A stretch of 64,000 nt of DNA, taken from assembly GCA_021432635.1 (NCBI GenBank), contig MU270033.1, positions 899,293-963,292 on the forward strand, given 5' to 3'. The position numbers and the translations under genes were made by a program. Within the stretch, counting starts at the first letter, position 1. Every line of letters starts with the position of its first letter. The stretch is from Thozetella sp. PMI_491 (Eukaryota > Ascomycota > Sordariomycetes > Chaetosphaeriales > Chaetosphaeriaceae). Of this stretch, positions 42,844 through 54,124 are shown one piece after another. Under the pieces are notes generated by a model. The model worked only from the letters and a program-made list of their open reading frames with translations, ran no database searches and was not told the origin of the DNA.

Positions 42844-43509
42844 GTGGCAACGAGACAATGGGAGTAGCCGCCTCACAATCCGACACAATGCATACCACAA
42901 AGCGCCCAGCCGGAGATAGCGGGCTCGGAGAGAGGCTCCCGGGCTCGGAGTCGGTGCACGGGCCCGGACACGGCGTGGGGTTAGATCCGGCCGCAGGGGT
43001 ATGCCTCGCCGGATCCGGTCTAGAGAGTACTTGTGGCAGCAAAACAATCGGATATTGCGCGTGGCTTGGAGAGACTGACAAATATGCTTACCGGCCTCTT
43101 CACAGTGGAGTAATGGCCATTGCATTTCCCATGTTCGGGGTGAGGTCGTCAGCTGTACAAGCTATCTACCAGTGCCTTTTCCGTATCGAGAACTAGCCGC
43201 ATGGAATGCGCCAAGTGCCGGAACAATGAACAATCCACAGGCGAAAAGTACCACATTGCTGACCAGATTCGGTTAGTCCAGATTCAAACTCCCCTGCCAC
43301 TTTCGCCGGCCCGAGGCGAGCAACCGGGCCTTTGGTCGATCCTTTCTTACAATGCGGCGAAGAGGCGGCTGCTATTGATATAAAAGAGACCCGGATGGCA
43401 TTTACAATTTGTCTGCGATGCCCTCGTAAGCTATCACCTAAACTACCAATACAGGGACCAACACACCTTCTACGTCCAGACCATCACCTATTTTCCAAAC
43501 CTCGACAGC
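42844..43509. other. intergenic, upstream of an SDR
   Basis: No gene recognised. The promoter of the plus-strand SDR begins just left of 43510. Confidence 0.45.
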
Positions 43510-44448
43510 ATGGGTGTCACCTTCAATCCTCAGCAAGACATCCCCGACCTGAGCGGCAAGGTCTGCCTGGTCACAGGCGCCAGCTCTGGGTGCGGGGAAG
43601 CTGCTCTCGCGGCTATGGCCCAGCACAATCCCAAGGTCCTCTACCTAGCCGCCCGGTCTCGCGCCAAAGCGGAAGCCGCGATAGAGCGCATTCGAGCGAG
43701 CTCTTCGGCAGCGGCGGGAGCCAAGATTGAGTTCCTAAATCTCGATCTAGCGTCTTTCGCCTCGGTTCGCGCCGCAGCTGCCCGGGTTAACGAAGAAGTT
43801 GACCGCCTGGACCTCATCCAGTTGAACGCCGGCGTCGCCATGATTCCCCACAGTATGACATCAGATGGCTACGAGGTACAATTCGGAACCAACTACATGG
43901 GCCATGCTCTGCTCACACAGCTCCTGATGCCTAAGTTGCTGGAGACGGCTAAGCTGCCCGGCGCTGACGTACGGATTGTGTCCTTGTCTTCCATATCTCA
44001 TAAAGTGTTTGGCATGAGCGAAGGCATCGATTTTAGCGGCCTTAAGACCGAGATGGGCAGCAGATCAGGTCCTCAACTATACGCTCAGGCTACGCTCTGC
44101 AAGGCTCTGTTCGCGCACCAGCTTGCAAAGAAGTATCCGCAGATCAAGTCCACCTCGGTCCACCCAGGCGGCGTGAAATCAGATCTATACGGAGGGGAGA
44201 AGAATATGAGCTTCTTTCTCAAGACATTCCTCAGAACACTGCTCATGATCAATGGTGTTATGCCAGACGAGGGTACAAAAACCCAACTCTGGTGCAGCTT
44301 TAGCAACGACGTCAAGAACGGCAAGTATTACGAGCCAATTGGCAAAGAGGCGCCGGGGAAACTCACTCTGGACGAGGGATTGTCTAAGAAGCTATGGGAC
44401 TGGACGGCCAAGGAGCTGGAGACACAGGCTAGCTCAACATGGCCGTGA
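43510..44448 (+). CDS. short-chain dehydrogenase-like protein with altered active site, single exon
   Basis: 312 aa of the retinol-dehydrogenase/WW-oxidoreductase-like SDR branch. The cofactor motif TGASSGCG is near residues 22-29, LNAGV replaces the usual NNAG, and SLSSISH supplies the catalytic Ser. The active-site segment, normally YxQSKLAN, reads LYAQATLCK: the Tyr is kept but the position four residues later is Thr instead of Lys, and Ser is Ala. This would be expected to weaken or abolish normal dehydrogenase activity unless Lys three residues later substitutes. The C-terminus is otherwise family-like (HPGGVKSDL). No frameshift or stop is present. Confidence 0.85.
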   Translation: MGVTFNPQQDIPDLSGKVCLVTGASSGCGEAALAAMAQHNPKVLYLAARSRAKAEAAIERIRASSSAAAGAKIEFLNLDLASFASVRAAAARVNEEVDRLDLIQLNAGVAMIPHSMTSDGYEVQFGTNYMGHALLTQLLMPKLLETAKLPGADVRIVSLSSISHKVFGMSEGIDFSGLKTEMGSRSGPQLYAQATLCKALFAHQLAKKYPQIKSTSVHPGGVKSDLYGGEKNMSFFLKTFLRTLLMINGVMPDEGTKTQLWCSFSNDVKNGKYYEPIGKEAPGKLTLDEGLSKKLWDWTAKELETQASSTWP

Positions 44449-44746
44449 ATATGTGCCATGGTCTTGGGAAGGCGTTGAGATTTGAGCGGGCAGTACCTTT
44501 TGGCTTTTAGAGTCGTTGGATTGTATTTGCTTCCTCAACAAGGGTTTGAGGTGCACCTAGCGATACTATACAGGGAGTCGGCTCTGCCTTAGATTCCCTA
44601 TGGAAATTAACCGCAAGTAATTAAGAAGTAATGGCCTTAACAGCGACTATGTGTGTCGTGGGCATCTCTTTGTCGGCTATAATGCTAATTTGAGGGTAAA
44701 CATCCTCCCCACAGGGCCTAGAACTTCTTACAATCATATAGCCAGA

Positions 44747-46891
44747 TTAGATGAGAACTATCTGCCAGGAGTCTGCACCCAGTGTTGCCTCTCCATACAT
44801 GAAACCTTCCAAGTAACATTGTCCAATAAGGCGCAGCATACCGCTCGTAGGATCCTCTCTTAGCAGACAGGGAGTTCGAGATCCGTGAAGAACCCAGACC
44901 TGGTCTCCCACCTCAACAGCCTTACTTGCAAGCCCTAGCTGGCCATTCTCGGTCAGGAAAACTAGCTTTTGTTGTACAATGAGGGCACGATCTCTTAGAT
45001 CTTCCAACTTCTGGTACTCTTCCTTGTCGGCCACACTCTTCTCTACTTTCCCCTCTCGAGCTAAGTCATCTTTCTCCTGGATAGCTGTCTCACAGTCTGC
45101 AATCATCATAAATTGGCGGATTTTTTCATCGGAAAGATGCTGTTGGTGACCGAAGGCGCCGTCAGCGAGCAGCGTCCGCATGAGTGCTATCCTTCTGTCG
45201 GGATATAGTGTGTGGAACTGTCGACTCTGTTCCTGCGTGGACACTCCCAGGTGTCTATCGATGGCCTCAATTTGGTTGTCCAAGTCCAAGATGCCTTTCG
45301 TGCCGTTTGAGGAGCTACGATAGTATGAGATGGAGAAAATGAATGGAGACACCCATTCCACTTTTGACACATCCATGCCCTGCGCGACCAGTTCGCCAAC
45401 TTCGTCTCCATCCACCCATTCATGCATTCTTCCACGGGCAGCATCGAAACTTGTCGTGAAGTCCGGTGCATTCAAGGGCCGAGCATAAGGAAATACCTCG
45501 GACCAGTATGGAACCCAGGAGGGGAGTTCCTTGGAACTAGGCAGGCCGCCGCCAAACCCTTGTCCGCCGCCCCCAGCGATCGTAGTTCTCCCTCGAGCGG
45601 AGGCAAAAATGTCAAGCGACTTGGTTTGGCGTATTATCGATTTTGCGGTCGCAGTCCACACCTTCGCGGGAGATAAGCGGTAGTCCGGCCGGATAGTGGA
45701 AGCAGCGCTGCCGTTTTGAAAGGCAAGATATGCATAGATGAAATCGCGCGGGTCGGTGGCGCGGAACTGGTGAAGGGTCTGCATGAGTAGAGCCAGGAAA
45801 CTATCTTGTAGCATACTGTCGCGCTTGCAGCTGGCGTCGCCACAGCCTCGTTTATGTTTGATGAGGAATAAGGCATCGAAGCCGACGGTCGACATGATAA
45901 TCGACTTCGCGTAACCACCAGCCCTCACCTCTTCTTCACAGACGGCATCGGCGAGGCGGATAAGGGTAGTGAGGGGAATCGATAATCTTCCGATCCGGAT
46001 GTCTACATCGCGAGACAGAACAACCTCCTGAAAGATCCATGCGCGCGTGAACCACGTGCGATTCAGCATACGCGTGAATGCCCCGCGGCGTTGCTCTGCC
46101 TGTAGCGACGGCGGAAGACCCCTGCTAGTGACGGGAAGAAGACCGCGGAGATAGCCAATATCATCGTTCAGCGTTGTGAATGCTCTATTTCTCAAGGGGG
46201 CGATCAAGTCTCGCAAGAGAGCCTCATCGACGCTATCGCTTGCACCAAGCCACACCACTGTGCGGCGAGAAGATCGATATATGTCTGCCATCAGGGCGAC
46301 TTGCAACCCCTTCTCGTCCACGGAATCTTGGTCGATGCAGAGCTGATCAATCCATAGGTGCACCGGCTCGCTCTCATGCCGAAGGCGGAGGAGGGCAGCG
46401 TACAAGTGGGGGGTGACAGAGACGCTGGCATTCGGAATTCCTTCGTTTTTAGAGTCGGTTATAAGGACTGGGAAGTCCTGTGCTTGTAGACCCCACGTGT
46501 ATGACAGCGTGTCGTATTTGCCCGCCCACTCGCTGATTCGAGCAGGAAGAAGAGCACATCGGATGCATTCGTCCTCCAAGTTCGCGGATGGCCACACCTT
46601 CAGGATGCGGAAGTCATCACCGTCTGAGATCGGGCAATAAGCGTATTTGGTTGCCTCGAGGCCTTCCAGATAGACTGGTCGACGAAGCACAGGCCCCTCA
46701 GTTAGAGATCGACTTGTTGGGCTCCTTGCATAGCGGTTCACCTCGCCTCCGCTAAACGACATGCTGGTCAACCCTGCGGTGGCCTCAAACGTCAAGTGCT
46801 GCAGTGCATCCCCCAGCCCTGCGAACCCCGATCTCGTCCGCCTGGAACCCGTAATAGGAGTGTATCCAAACATCTTGGACGATCTTGGCAA
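44747..46891 (-). CDS. HET (heterokaryon incompatibility) domain protein, single exon
   Basis: 714 aa without introns. HET-domain motifs lie at about residues 125-134 (KYDTLSYTWG) and 179-188 (LWIDQLCIDQ), followed by MADIYRSSRRTVVWLG. RAWIFQEVVLSRDVDI and DPRDFIYAYLAF complete the usual order. The C-terminal half has a charged, helix-prone segment and an ending of the kind seen in such proteins (GQCYLEGFMYGEA). HET proteins mediate non-self recognition and programmed cell death in fungi; many are orphan family members without known partners. No NLR or partner gene is adjacent. Confidence 0.93.
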   Translation of the reverse strand: MPRSSKMFGYTPITGSRRTRSGFAGLGDALQHLTFEATAGLTSMSFSGGEVNRYARSPTSRSLTEGPVLRRPVYLEGLEATKYAYCPISDGDDFRILKVWPSANLEDECIRCALLPARISEWAGKYDTLSYTWGLQAQDFPVLITDSKNEGIPNASVSVTPHLYAALLRLRHESEPVHLWIDQLCIDQDSVDEKGLQVALMADIYRSSRRTVVWLGASDSVDEALLRDLIAPLRNRAFTTLNDDIGYLRGLLPVTSRGLPPSLQAEQRRGAFTRMLNRTWFTRAWIFQEVVLSRDVDIRIGRLSIPLTTLIRLADAVCEEEVRAGGYAKSIIMSTVGFDALFLIKHKRGCGDASCKRDSMLQDSFLALLMQTLHQFRATDPRDFIYAYLAFQNGSAASTIRPDYRLSPAKVWTATAKSIIRQTKSLDIFASARGRTTIAGGGGQGFGGGLPSSKELPSWVPYWSEVFPYARPLNAPDFTTSFDAARGRMHEWVDGDEVGELVAQGMDVSKVEWVSPFIFSISYYRSSSNGTKGILDLDNQIEAIDRHLGVSTQEQSRQFHTLYPDRRIALMRTLLADGAFGHQQHLSDEKIRQFMMIADCETAIQEKDDLAREGKVEKSVADKEEYQKLEDLRDRALIVQQKLVFLTENGQLGLASKAVEVGDQVWVLHGSRTPCLLREDPTSGMLRLIGQCYLEGFMYGEATLGADSWQIVLI

Positions 46892-47414
46892 TCAGAAAGC
46901 AAATGCAGTTAAGTGTGGATCGTTTGGCTATCGTCTTTGGACTGACTGTCCTATAGACCACCCTCGCAGGGAAGTGGCGGCTCGCTTATTGCGCATCACT
47001 AACTTAGAGAAACTGAGGGTTGGGCGTTGCGACGGTCTAGACCATAGTGCCTTAGCGCGCGAGGGGTTCGAAAGGCGCCGATGGGCTGAAGTACCCCGGC
47101 TTCAGCCTTCGGGTCACACAACAGAGCGGGATCCTACGATAGGCTAGATTCATCGCTCACCGATAGGCTCTTAATGATACCCCAGGTTGATTGGCTCAGT
47201 CCCGAGTGCTAAAACGCGCTCGTCATGCGGCGGCGTAGAAAATGGTGTCCAAGCGTGAACTAGTAAAGGGGTCCCTAGCCTGCTTAGTTTAGGTATTTTG
47301 ACTCGATACCTAGGTTCAATACCGCACCGTGATGCTTTAATTCTGGAAGGAACATTGAATCAAAGGGTTTGCCACGACCGGAGTGACACCTTTTGCCCCA
47401 AGAACATAGTCAAA
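46892..47414. other. divergent spacer HET gene / BTB gene
   Basis: About 520 bp between opposed genes. It contains an 8-bp stem (47084-47091 with 47100-47107) including the GGCTTCAGCC element also found near 39290. Confidence 0.4.
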
Positions 47415-48680
47415 ATGGAAACACCTCCCCCTGATCGCACTATCGGCTCGATAGAGCCCAAGCGCGTCGTCATTGATGGGGCTGGTGACCTAATCCTCGA
47501 GGTTGGAACCAAACCGCAGTCACGTTTGCAAGTCTCTTCAAAGGTGCTATCGACAGCCTCGAGGGTATTCCGAGCCATGTTTAATCCAAGCTTCAAAGAG
47601 GGGCAGGCGCTGAGCCAAACGTAAGTCGGCTGATAAGCTCTGATTGTGAAGGTGTTCCGCCAAGGCTTAGATGTTTAGGCATCTGACTAGCTACGCGTGG
47701 GCGCGAAGGGGGTTAACTGGATGTTTAGGGACACAAGCAACCCTGCTGAGATCCCGCTGCCCGAAGATGATCCCGCAGCGATGGAGACACTTCTCAAAAT
47801 ATTACATCTACAGAATACGGCGCTTCCGACGGTCAACATTCTGTCGGCAGATGGGTTTAGAGATTTCGCTGTAGTCTGTGACAAGTATGACTGTAACGAT
47901 GCCGTCAGCTTCGTGGCGAATTCATGGCTCCAGGAGTTCGTATCGAACCCCGGCCCTTACAACGAGGACAGCAATTTGGTCCTCCTTGGGGCGACATCCT
48001 TCCTCAACAACGCACCAGGCTTTCAAGACATAACAAGGAATTTGATCCTTAATAGTTCCAATAGTTTCCTGGATCGTGACATAGAGGATGACACCTACAC
48101 TGTTCCTGCCCTCGAGTTGTATGGTAGGTTTCAACACCTCTACATTTGATGCCTGTCGGTATACATCACTTTACTTGTGAGCAGAAGAACTGATAATTGG
48201 GTTACAGTGGCTCTGGAGAAACAGCGTGAAGCACTACGACGGGTAATTCATCTGGGTTTGATGGAGCCTATACAGCCGCTCATTGACAAGAATAACTACG
48301 ACAAGACCCCGATCAACGACAGCAGAGTTAACCACACTAATGGGTGGGACTTTGGTGTACATGACACTCTCCAGGTCTCCGCGTATCTTCGCGAACTTCG
48401 CAGACTGAAACTATGGCCGCTAGCATGGCCAAATAGGAGTATCAACAGTGTGCTTGACGATCTGTCACATTTCGAGGAGAAGGAGCTGGGAACCTCCTTG
48501 GGCTTCCGCATGCACGGGCGACATCCTCAGTGCTCCGCCTGTCAGTATGATCCACGGACAAAGCTTGACCTTCTCATCAAGAAGGTCGAATTGGAGGCGG
48601 CCGGTCTTTGCCTGGATTGTTTACACCGTGGGTCGTCGCCTGCTCCGGGCGGAACCGAATGTCGCGTCAAGCACAACTGA
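47415..48680 (+). CDS. BTB/POZ domain protein, 3 exons
   Basis: Exons 47415-47620, 47729-48123 and 48208-48680 (introns 108 and 84 bp) give 357 aa. The N-terminal BTB/POZ fold reads VVIDGAGDLILEVG, then LQVSSKVLSTASRVFRAMFNPSFKEG, and after the intron IPLPEDDPAAMETLLKILH. The C-terminal region has cysteines in CSACQYDP and CLDCLH but no known domain. BTB proteins form dimers and often act as adaptors for cullin-3 ubiquitin ligases; fungal ones of this type are numerous and uncharacterised. Confidence 0.88.
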
Positions 48681-49506
48681 GGATGCTATGATCTGTCAAC
48701 GCGTCTACTCGAGAACGTGAAAACGGCCAATAAAAGTCTCGTGTTCCAGACGAGCAGGCAAAGCCGGTAGGAAACTAGGGGAGGCATGGGCTAAAGCCAG
48801 AATTCGCGTGACATATGGACTTCTATTTGAGAAAAGATATACGCAGTCTACGCTGAGGCTTAACTTGGTGCTCCGAAATACTCTTCAATTCGGTGTATAT
48901 GAATTGTTACTTTCCGAACCAAGTATCAGCTCCACGTGACGTTTGTATTTCGGCGAAATGGCTGTTGCCAAGCCGTGATGGAAATGGAATTTCAGCCAAA
49001 ATGGTGGGTTGTAACTCTGCCAAGTCTTTTGCCTGCCAACGTCAAGATCTAACCACGTAGTATGCTTCATTCACGCAGATCAGTCCAAGATTAAGCACAT
49101 TGGAGAATGTTAAATGCATCAGCTACGATAACAATGGCTATTCGGGGGCCCTGTTACTAAACTAATCATGTAAATACCTCAAGATACGGTTGCAGCTACG
49201 CGTTGATTAAAACCTGTACACAAATCCGGCATTCACCAATCCGGGATGAAGGACTATACTATCAAGCAACGAGGTAGGTAAGTTATCAGTATCGACGTGT
49301 CTTGAAGCAAGCCTTTACGTTTAGAGGCAAATCAATCGGGAAGATATAAATATCTTAGTTTTCTTCCGGGCCGATTTTAACGAGTGTACACGAATATGGA
49401 ACCAGGCAGAGCATCCTTGAATACGGACGAAACAATTTCGTGGAGAGCACGAGAGTGCCCTAGCCTTCCAACTTTCGCCGCAAAAGCTGACGTCCTTGTT
49501 GTCAAA
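48681..49506. other. intergenic, no gene seen
   Basis: About 0.8 kb, moderately A/T-rich between 49.07 and 49.38 kb. The 3' flanks of the BTB gene and the small secreted-protein gene meet here. Confidence 0.4.
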
Positions 49507-50008
49507 TCAGGCCGAAAAATCGAAAGTGTTGCGCTTGTGATTTCCCTTCTTCTTCTTGGCCTGAGGTTGCTGTTGCTGGGGTTGCTGGGGCTGGGGCTGT
49601 TGCTGCTGCTGCCGCGCCGCCGGGCAAGTTGCCTTTCGGGCCGAATCATCGTACGAACAAGATTGGCCATTGTTCTCGCGATCGCACTACGAGATGATTA
49701 ACAACCTGAACTGGATTTCTGTGTCACATATTGTCGGTCACATACGCTGCCGGTTGAGCAGGTGTATTGTGCCTGGCCGTTGGACGAGCCTTTCCCTTGG
49801 CCTTTGCCCTGGCCCTTGGCCGCGGGCGCCGCCTGCCGTGTGACTTCGCACTTGCCCTGGTTGCAACGCTGGATCAATCGAAGAAGATTGTTAGCCTCTG
49901 GTTCTCGCTAAAGACGATATTTACAAGGGTCATACTCACACCCTGGATGGTCTCAGCCTGGACAGCCAAGACCAGGGTAGCAACGGCGATAGCGGAGAGG
50001 AACTTCAT
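49507..50008 (-). CDS. small secreted six-cysteine protein with Gln/Pro-rich basic tail, 3 exons
   Basis: Exons 50008-49940, 49868-49746 and 49686-49507 (introns 71 and 59 bp) splice to 123 aa. Residues 1-18 are a clear signal peptide (MKFLSAIAVATLVLAVQA). The mature part has six cysteines: two in CNQGKC, a Lys/Gly/Gln spacer, then CSTGSC, and two more (GQSC, KATC). A Gln/Pro run and a Lys-rich tail close the protein. If the second intron is not spliced, the frame stops early and gives a 79-aa protein with five cysteines; the spliced form, with GTATGT donor, TCGTAG acceptor and an even cysteine count, is preferred. I recognise no family. Size and composition fit secreted effector-like, antimicrobial or adhesive peptides; function is unknown. 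Confidence 0.7.
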
Positions 50009-51846
50009 GTTGTCCGAGAGAATGTAGCGGTATAGTGCTTCTGAAAGGAAGTGTTATGAAAATGAAATATGCTTTAGAATCTCATAATCGACACGTCGTC
50101 TACGACGCCTTCTTATATAGATAAGTTGTGTGTAAAAGGAAACACTGAAGCGATGGAGACAGAGTTGAGAACGAAGGGATGGGTTGTTTAGCCTACACCG
50201 CTGTATCGGATGGAGATGATCCGAATGCCTTCGGAGAATATTCTATTGTTGAAATTGTGTTCATCATTCCCTACTCAGTTGTAAGAGAACATGTAGCTGG
50301 AGCAGGGAGTCCCTTGAGATCTATCGTAATCGACATGGAGGTTTCCGACAATAATAGTTGGTGGAGAGACTCAGTGCGACCCTTAGGCTTAAATTGACGG
50401 CAGTTCTAGCCGGGTCTAGAACTCGAACAGAGATCAATTTGGCTTCATTTATGGAAGCTCTCTCCTTCAGCCTCCAACTTTTAGCGAGCAGTATGAGCTG
50501 GCTCCATTCCGGCACGCCTGCCTTTCTGTTACTATACGACCCCAGTATAATATTGGAGAGAGAGGGGTGTCGATCGTTTATTTAGATGGAGAAAAATAGC
50601 GGGTGTGATACAAGGCCCTACGGTCTTTTCTTCCACCTGTAGGGTTAATGCCGTGAGAGCGGCCAGCGTAGAGAGTACCACTACCTGACACCTGACACCT
50701 AAGCGGTGCAGTCAGTGGGGAATAATCAAGTGGTTCGAGCGAAATATAACCGACCAAGAGACTGGTAGAGAGGCAATATCTATTCAGAAGCATAAATGGT
50801 AGATGCAGGAGACTCCAAGCATGTTCTATGGCCCACGAATCCGCGGCGTGTTCTCGAATGCTCGCACAAGCATCTTTAAACGCACCTTGTATCAATATAT
50901 TGGATCCCCGTGGCCTCGGGACGAACAGGCGGCCGGGAAAGCTTGTCTCGATCTCGGCTGCTAGGCGAGCAACGGGTAAAAGCTTGGCAGCCGACAGGAT
51001 GGGGTCCGCCTCGGGACCGGGGATTGGTAACGCCGATCAACACTGAGGTTCAGGCCCCATATATAGCCTGCATTGAGCTTTGAATTGGGAACTATACCAC
51101 TTGCTATAGCCATACCCGGTAGTTCAGCGGTGACCAAGGCAGTCGTAACCGAGGTCTCGGGCCCTTCGAACTTGCCAATAGCCTAACGCGTTTCCTCCTC
51201 ATGGATCTCATGACCATACCACGCGACTGCCCTCGACTGGTCATTACGAGGCAATAATAACCAACAAATAATATTTATCGGCTAGTTGCCATTAATGTGC
51301 TTCCCCGTGAGGTAGATGCGGTCCTAGCAGTCCTCCGTCGAAGCCAAAGCTCCAGTGGTTCGCAAAGGTATAACTCGATGCGGCAAATGCCAGCGCGAGA
51401 CTGGCCATCTCAGATACTCTTGTCTTCGTCAAGCGCTGCTACAAGAAAAATCCAATCTTGACACTTGATTCGGAGACAGGTCTATTTCGCACCTCTAATT
51501 TGTTAGGCAGCCTCACGCTCGATTGTAGCCTCGCAGCAAGGGCTCATTCTCTTGTACAAGAGCAGCTCCCATCATCTTCGTGTGTCCTGACATGCCAGCA
51601 ACCTGAAATGGGGTGCTGGGGCATCGGAAGTCGTTTCGCGTGTCGGTCCTTGGTACTTTGGTATTTTGTTTCAGCGAGCAGCGTGCATCGTATCTGGTAG
51701 CTCCTCAAGACGCTAGTTTTGAGGGGCGGAACATTGGCCCCCAATTTCTCCGGGCGGCGCTGAGTTTTTCCCCGCCCGCAGTCTCGTCCGACGCCGTCAA
51801 TTTTCATCGATCCTCCGCCAACCGGCAGAGATGCACCTAGGCTAGC
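50009..51846. other. large intergenic region, no gene seen
   Basis: About 1.8 kb with only short frames and no recognised domain. It lies between the secreted-protein promoter and the 2EXR gene. A tRNA-like fragment near 51.11-51.18 kb was considered and rejected. Confidence 0.4.
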
Positions 51847-52923
51847 ATGGCTAATAACGTGCCGCCCGAGTCTTTCCTGCTGTTCCCGCGCTTGCCTATA
51901 GAGATTCAACGATGGATCTGGGAGTTCTGCCTTCCGGCTCCGGCGCGCGTCGTCGAGATTGATGCGCCCTGCCCGAAAAGCGTTGCGGGCACGTCCTGTG
52001 AGCTTCAGCGCACATCCCAGCTCAATTCCCGCCCTCCACTTGTCAGCCTTGTCTGCCACGAGGCTCGTAGCGTTGGCCTCCTCCGTCACCGCCGACTATA
52101 TACCAATCTTGATGCTTATGATGGCCAGAAGCCAGGGATCGATACTCAAATACGTGATCCGTGGGTTCGCGAGGGAGTCGACGTGCTCCATATCAACTGG
52201 GGCCCGGGTCATGGCGTGATACGGACGACGAACCCCCCGGCCAGCCCCTTGCGGTTTTATCTCTGGCTAGCGCGCCAGAGGCGCATACGAGTCTCGTTCA
52301 TGTCGACGCTCTTTATGGGGTTCGACCAGAGCGACGCTGAAGCATATTTCGCCGGCGCCTTCGATGTTTTCAAATTACTTTCGGAGGACGGTGGGCCTTA
52401 TCAAGTCACGCTACGCATGATCAGCCTACATATTCCTTCCGAACTAGCTCTTCGGTCCGGCCTTTTTGGACGCTTGTGTGAAGAGCGCGTGCAGCTTGTT
52501 GCATCCAGCGACAAGGCTGGCCTTCAGGCCTACCGTGATCTCTGGGCGGCGGGCCCGGTAGCGGATCAAGAACCAGCCGAGTTTTTTGATCTAGCGATAC
52601 GGAGACACGAGGACGAGTGGCTCAAACGAGTCGCAGGGTGGAAACGAAGGGTCGAGACGAAATGGGTCCTCGCGTGCTTGTACATGGCTCAGCGCATGGG
52701 ACTTCCCGGCATCCAAGCAATAGGTAACATGTCGATAATAGTCCCGGAAGATGTTGATCTAAACCCGGAAGAGGTCGGAGCCCCTGGAACTACCGAGACA
52801 ATACTAGGGGTGAATAAAGAGCATCCGTGGGTTATCGAGACTCTCCGCAAGATGCCACGCTTCGAGCCGACAGTCATGTTCAGGCTTTGCGATTCCAACT
52901 GTCACGAAGCCCATGCAAAATAG
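51847..52923 (+). CDS. 2EXR-domain protein, single exon
   Basis: 358 aa with no introns. The N-terminal FPRLPIEIQRWIWEFCLP is the 2EXR signature (F-x-x-LPxEIxxxIW), followed by PPLVSLVCHEARSVGL and the usual DVLHINWG stretch. The family is abundant in ascomycetes and its biochemical role is unknown; F-box-like adaptor functions have been suggested from the motif. Start is the first ATG before the motif. Confidence 0.85.
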   Translation: MANNVPPESFLLFPRLPIEIQRWIWEFCLPAPARVVEIDAPCPKSVAGTSCELQRTSQLNSRPPLVSLVCHEARSVGLLRHRRLYTNLDAYDGQKPGIDTQIRDPWVREGVDVLHINWGPGHGVIRTTNPPASPLRFYLWLARQRRIRVSFMSTLFMGFDQSDAEAYFAGAFDVFKLLSEDGGPYQVTLRMISLHIPSELALRSGLFGRLCEERVQLVASSDKAGLQAYRDLWAAGPVADQEPAEFFDLAIRRHEDEWLKRVAGWKRRVETKWVLACLYMAQRMGLPGIQAIGNMSIIVPEDVDLNPEEVGAPGTTETILGVNKEHPWVIETLRKMPRFEPTVMFRLCDSNCHEAHAK

Positions 52924-53084
52924 TGATAACACTTAGATCTGAGGTCGCAGGGCGTCAGGGACTAAGGAATTGAAATAGACGCGAGGCAGATGGCAACTTG
53001 TATTTTCTCTTTGTCGCATTTTTATCTCTACATGTGGTACCAAAGACAGCCGGACGCAAGAGCACTCACGGATCACTTTAACAC

Positions 53085-54124
53085 CTATGCGTTTCTATAC
53101 AGAACAGTTGCGCTTGCCTATGGAATGGTCAATAGCGACTCAGACAGCGAGATATACAAGGCAACTGACCTGGTGGTTCGGGAAGATCAAAGAATCTGCT
53201 ACCACAACATTCTCTCTGCGACTAGCGGCAAAGACAATGAGCTCTGCAATGTCAACCGGAGTCAAAGGCTCAACACCGCTGTCAAATGTCAGCAGCGTCC
53301 TTGGATGCTTATGAGAGGTGGAGGTGCCTTACGTATAGACCGAGTCAGCTTTGCCTTGATCGCCCCTAAACCGAACAACGGAGAATTCCTGAATTTTCAC
53401 TCTGGTCAGCACGGGGAAAGAGCAATGAAAGCATAGAGTACTGATAAAGACATACCGTCTCTACTTGACCAGGAGCTACCTCGATCACTCTGATTCGAGA
53501 GGAAATAAGCTCTTTCCGTAGCGCGTCGGTGAAAGATTTCACGGCCGACTTGGAGGCACAGTATATGCTACCAGATTGGTACGCTTCTCGTCCAGCAATG
53601 CTATTTAGCATGATGATATCTCCTTGACCGCCATGGGCCCTTCGCTTGAAGATGGGAAGAATCGCCTGCGTCATATTTATCAGGCCGAAAACATTCGTCT
53701 CGAACATTTGCCTGATGTCATCCTCCTTGATATTCGGTGCTTGGTCGACCCCGATGGCGAGACCTCTGGGGTACAGCTGTTAGCCGGGAATCTCGGTCTG
53801 GGAATCCTGCATTACCCACGCATTGTTAACTAGGATATCGATTTCTCGGAACGGCTCCGGGATCGAGGTCACAAATTGATTGACTTGGGAAGGCTGAGAA
53901 ACGTCTAGCTCGGCAATGTGAATCGTCACCCCTGGGCCAATCTCCTTGCCAATCTTCGAGGATAGCTCCTGGAGCCTGTCGACTCTTCGAGCGGCGAGCA
54001 CAAGCTTCAGATCATCCGGGCTAGTTGCAGCAAACTCGAGGGCGGTGCTCCATCCAATTCCAGATGAGGCGCCCGTGATTAGAACGCATTTCCCGGCAAG
54101 CCGCTGTTTAGCTGCTTGGCTCAT
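53085..54124 (-). CDS. NADP-dependent SDR of the YMR226C/serine-3-dehydrogenase type, 5 exons
   Basis: Exons 54124-53820, 53765-53456, 53388-53333, 53278-53170 and 53117-53085 (introns 54, 67, 54 and 52 bp) join in phase to 270 aa, close to the family's usual 267. [10 protein letters not shown] binds the cofactor. NNAG is reconstructed across intron 1. The catalytic Ser (LNSIAGR) and Tyr/Lys (YCASK) are present. The last two exons supply the conserved tail ([23 protein letters not shown] and FPNHQ). Yeast YMR226C oxidises 3-hydroxy acids such as L-allo-threonine. Reading without the small exons would wrongly suggest a truncated gene. Confidence 0.92.

Noticed and set aside
51113-51180. Possible tRNA (box A-like TAGTTCAGCGGT and a TTCGA loop)
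   Set aside because: Acceptor and T-stem pairing fail; at most a decayed tRNA or tRNA-derived SINE piece.
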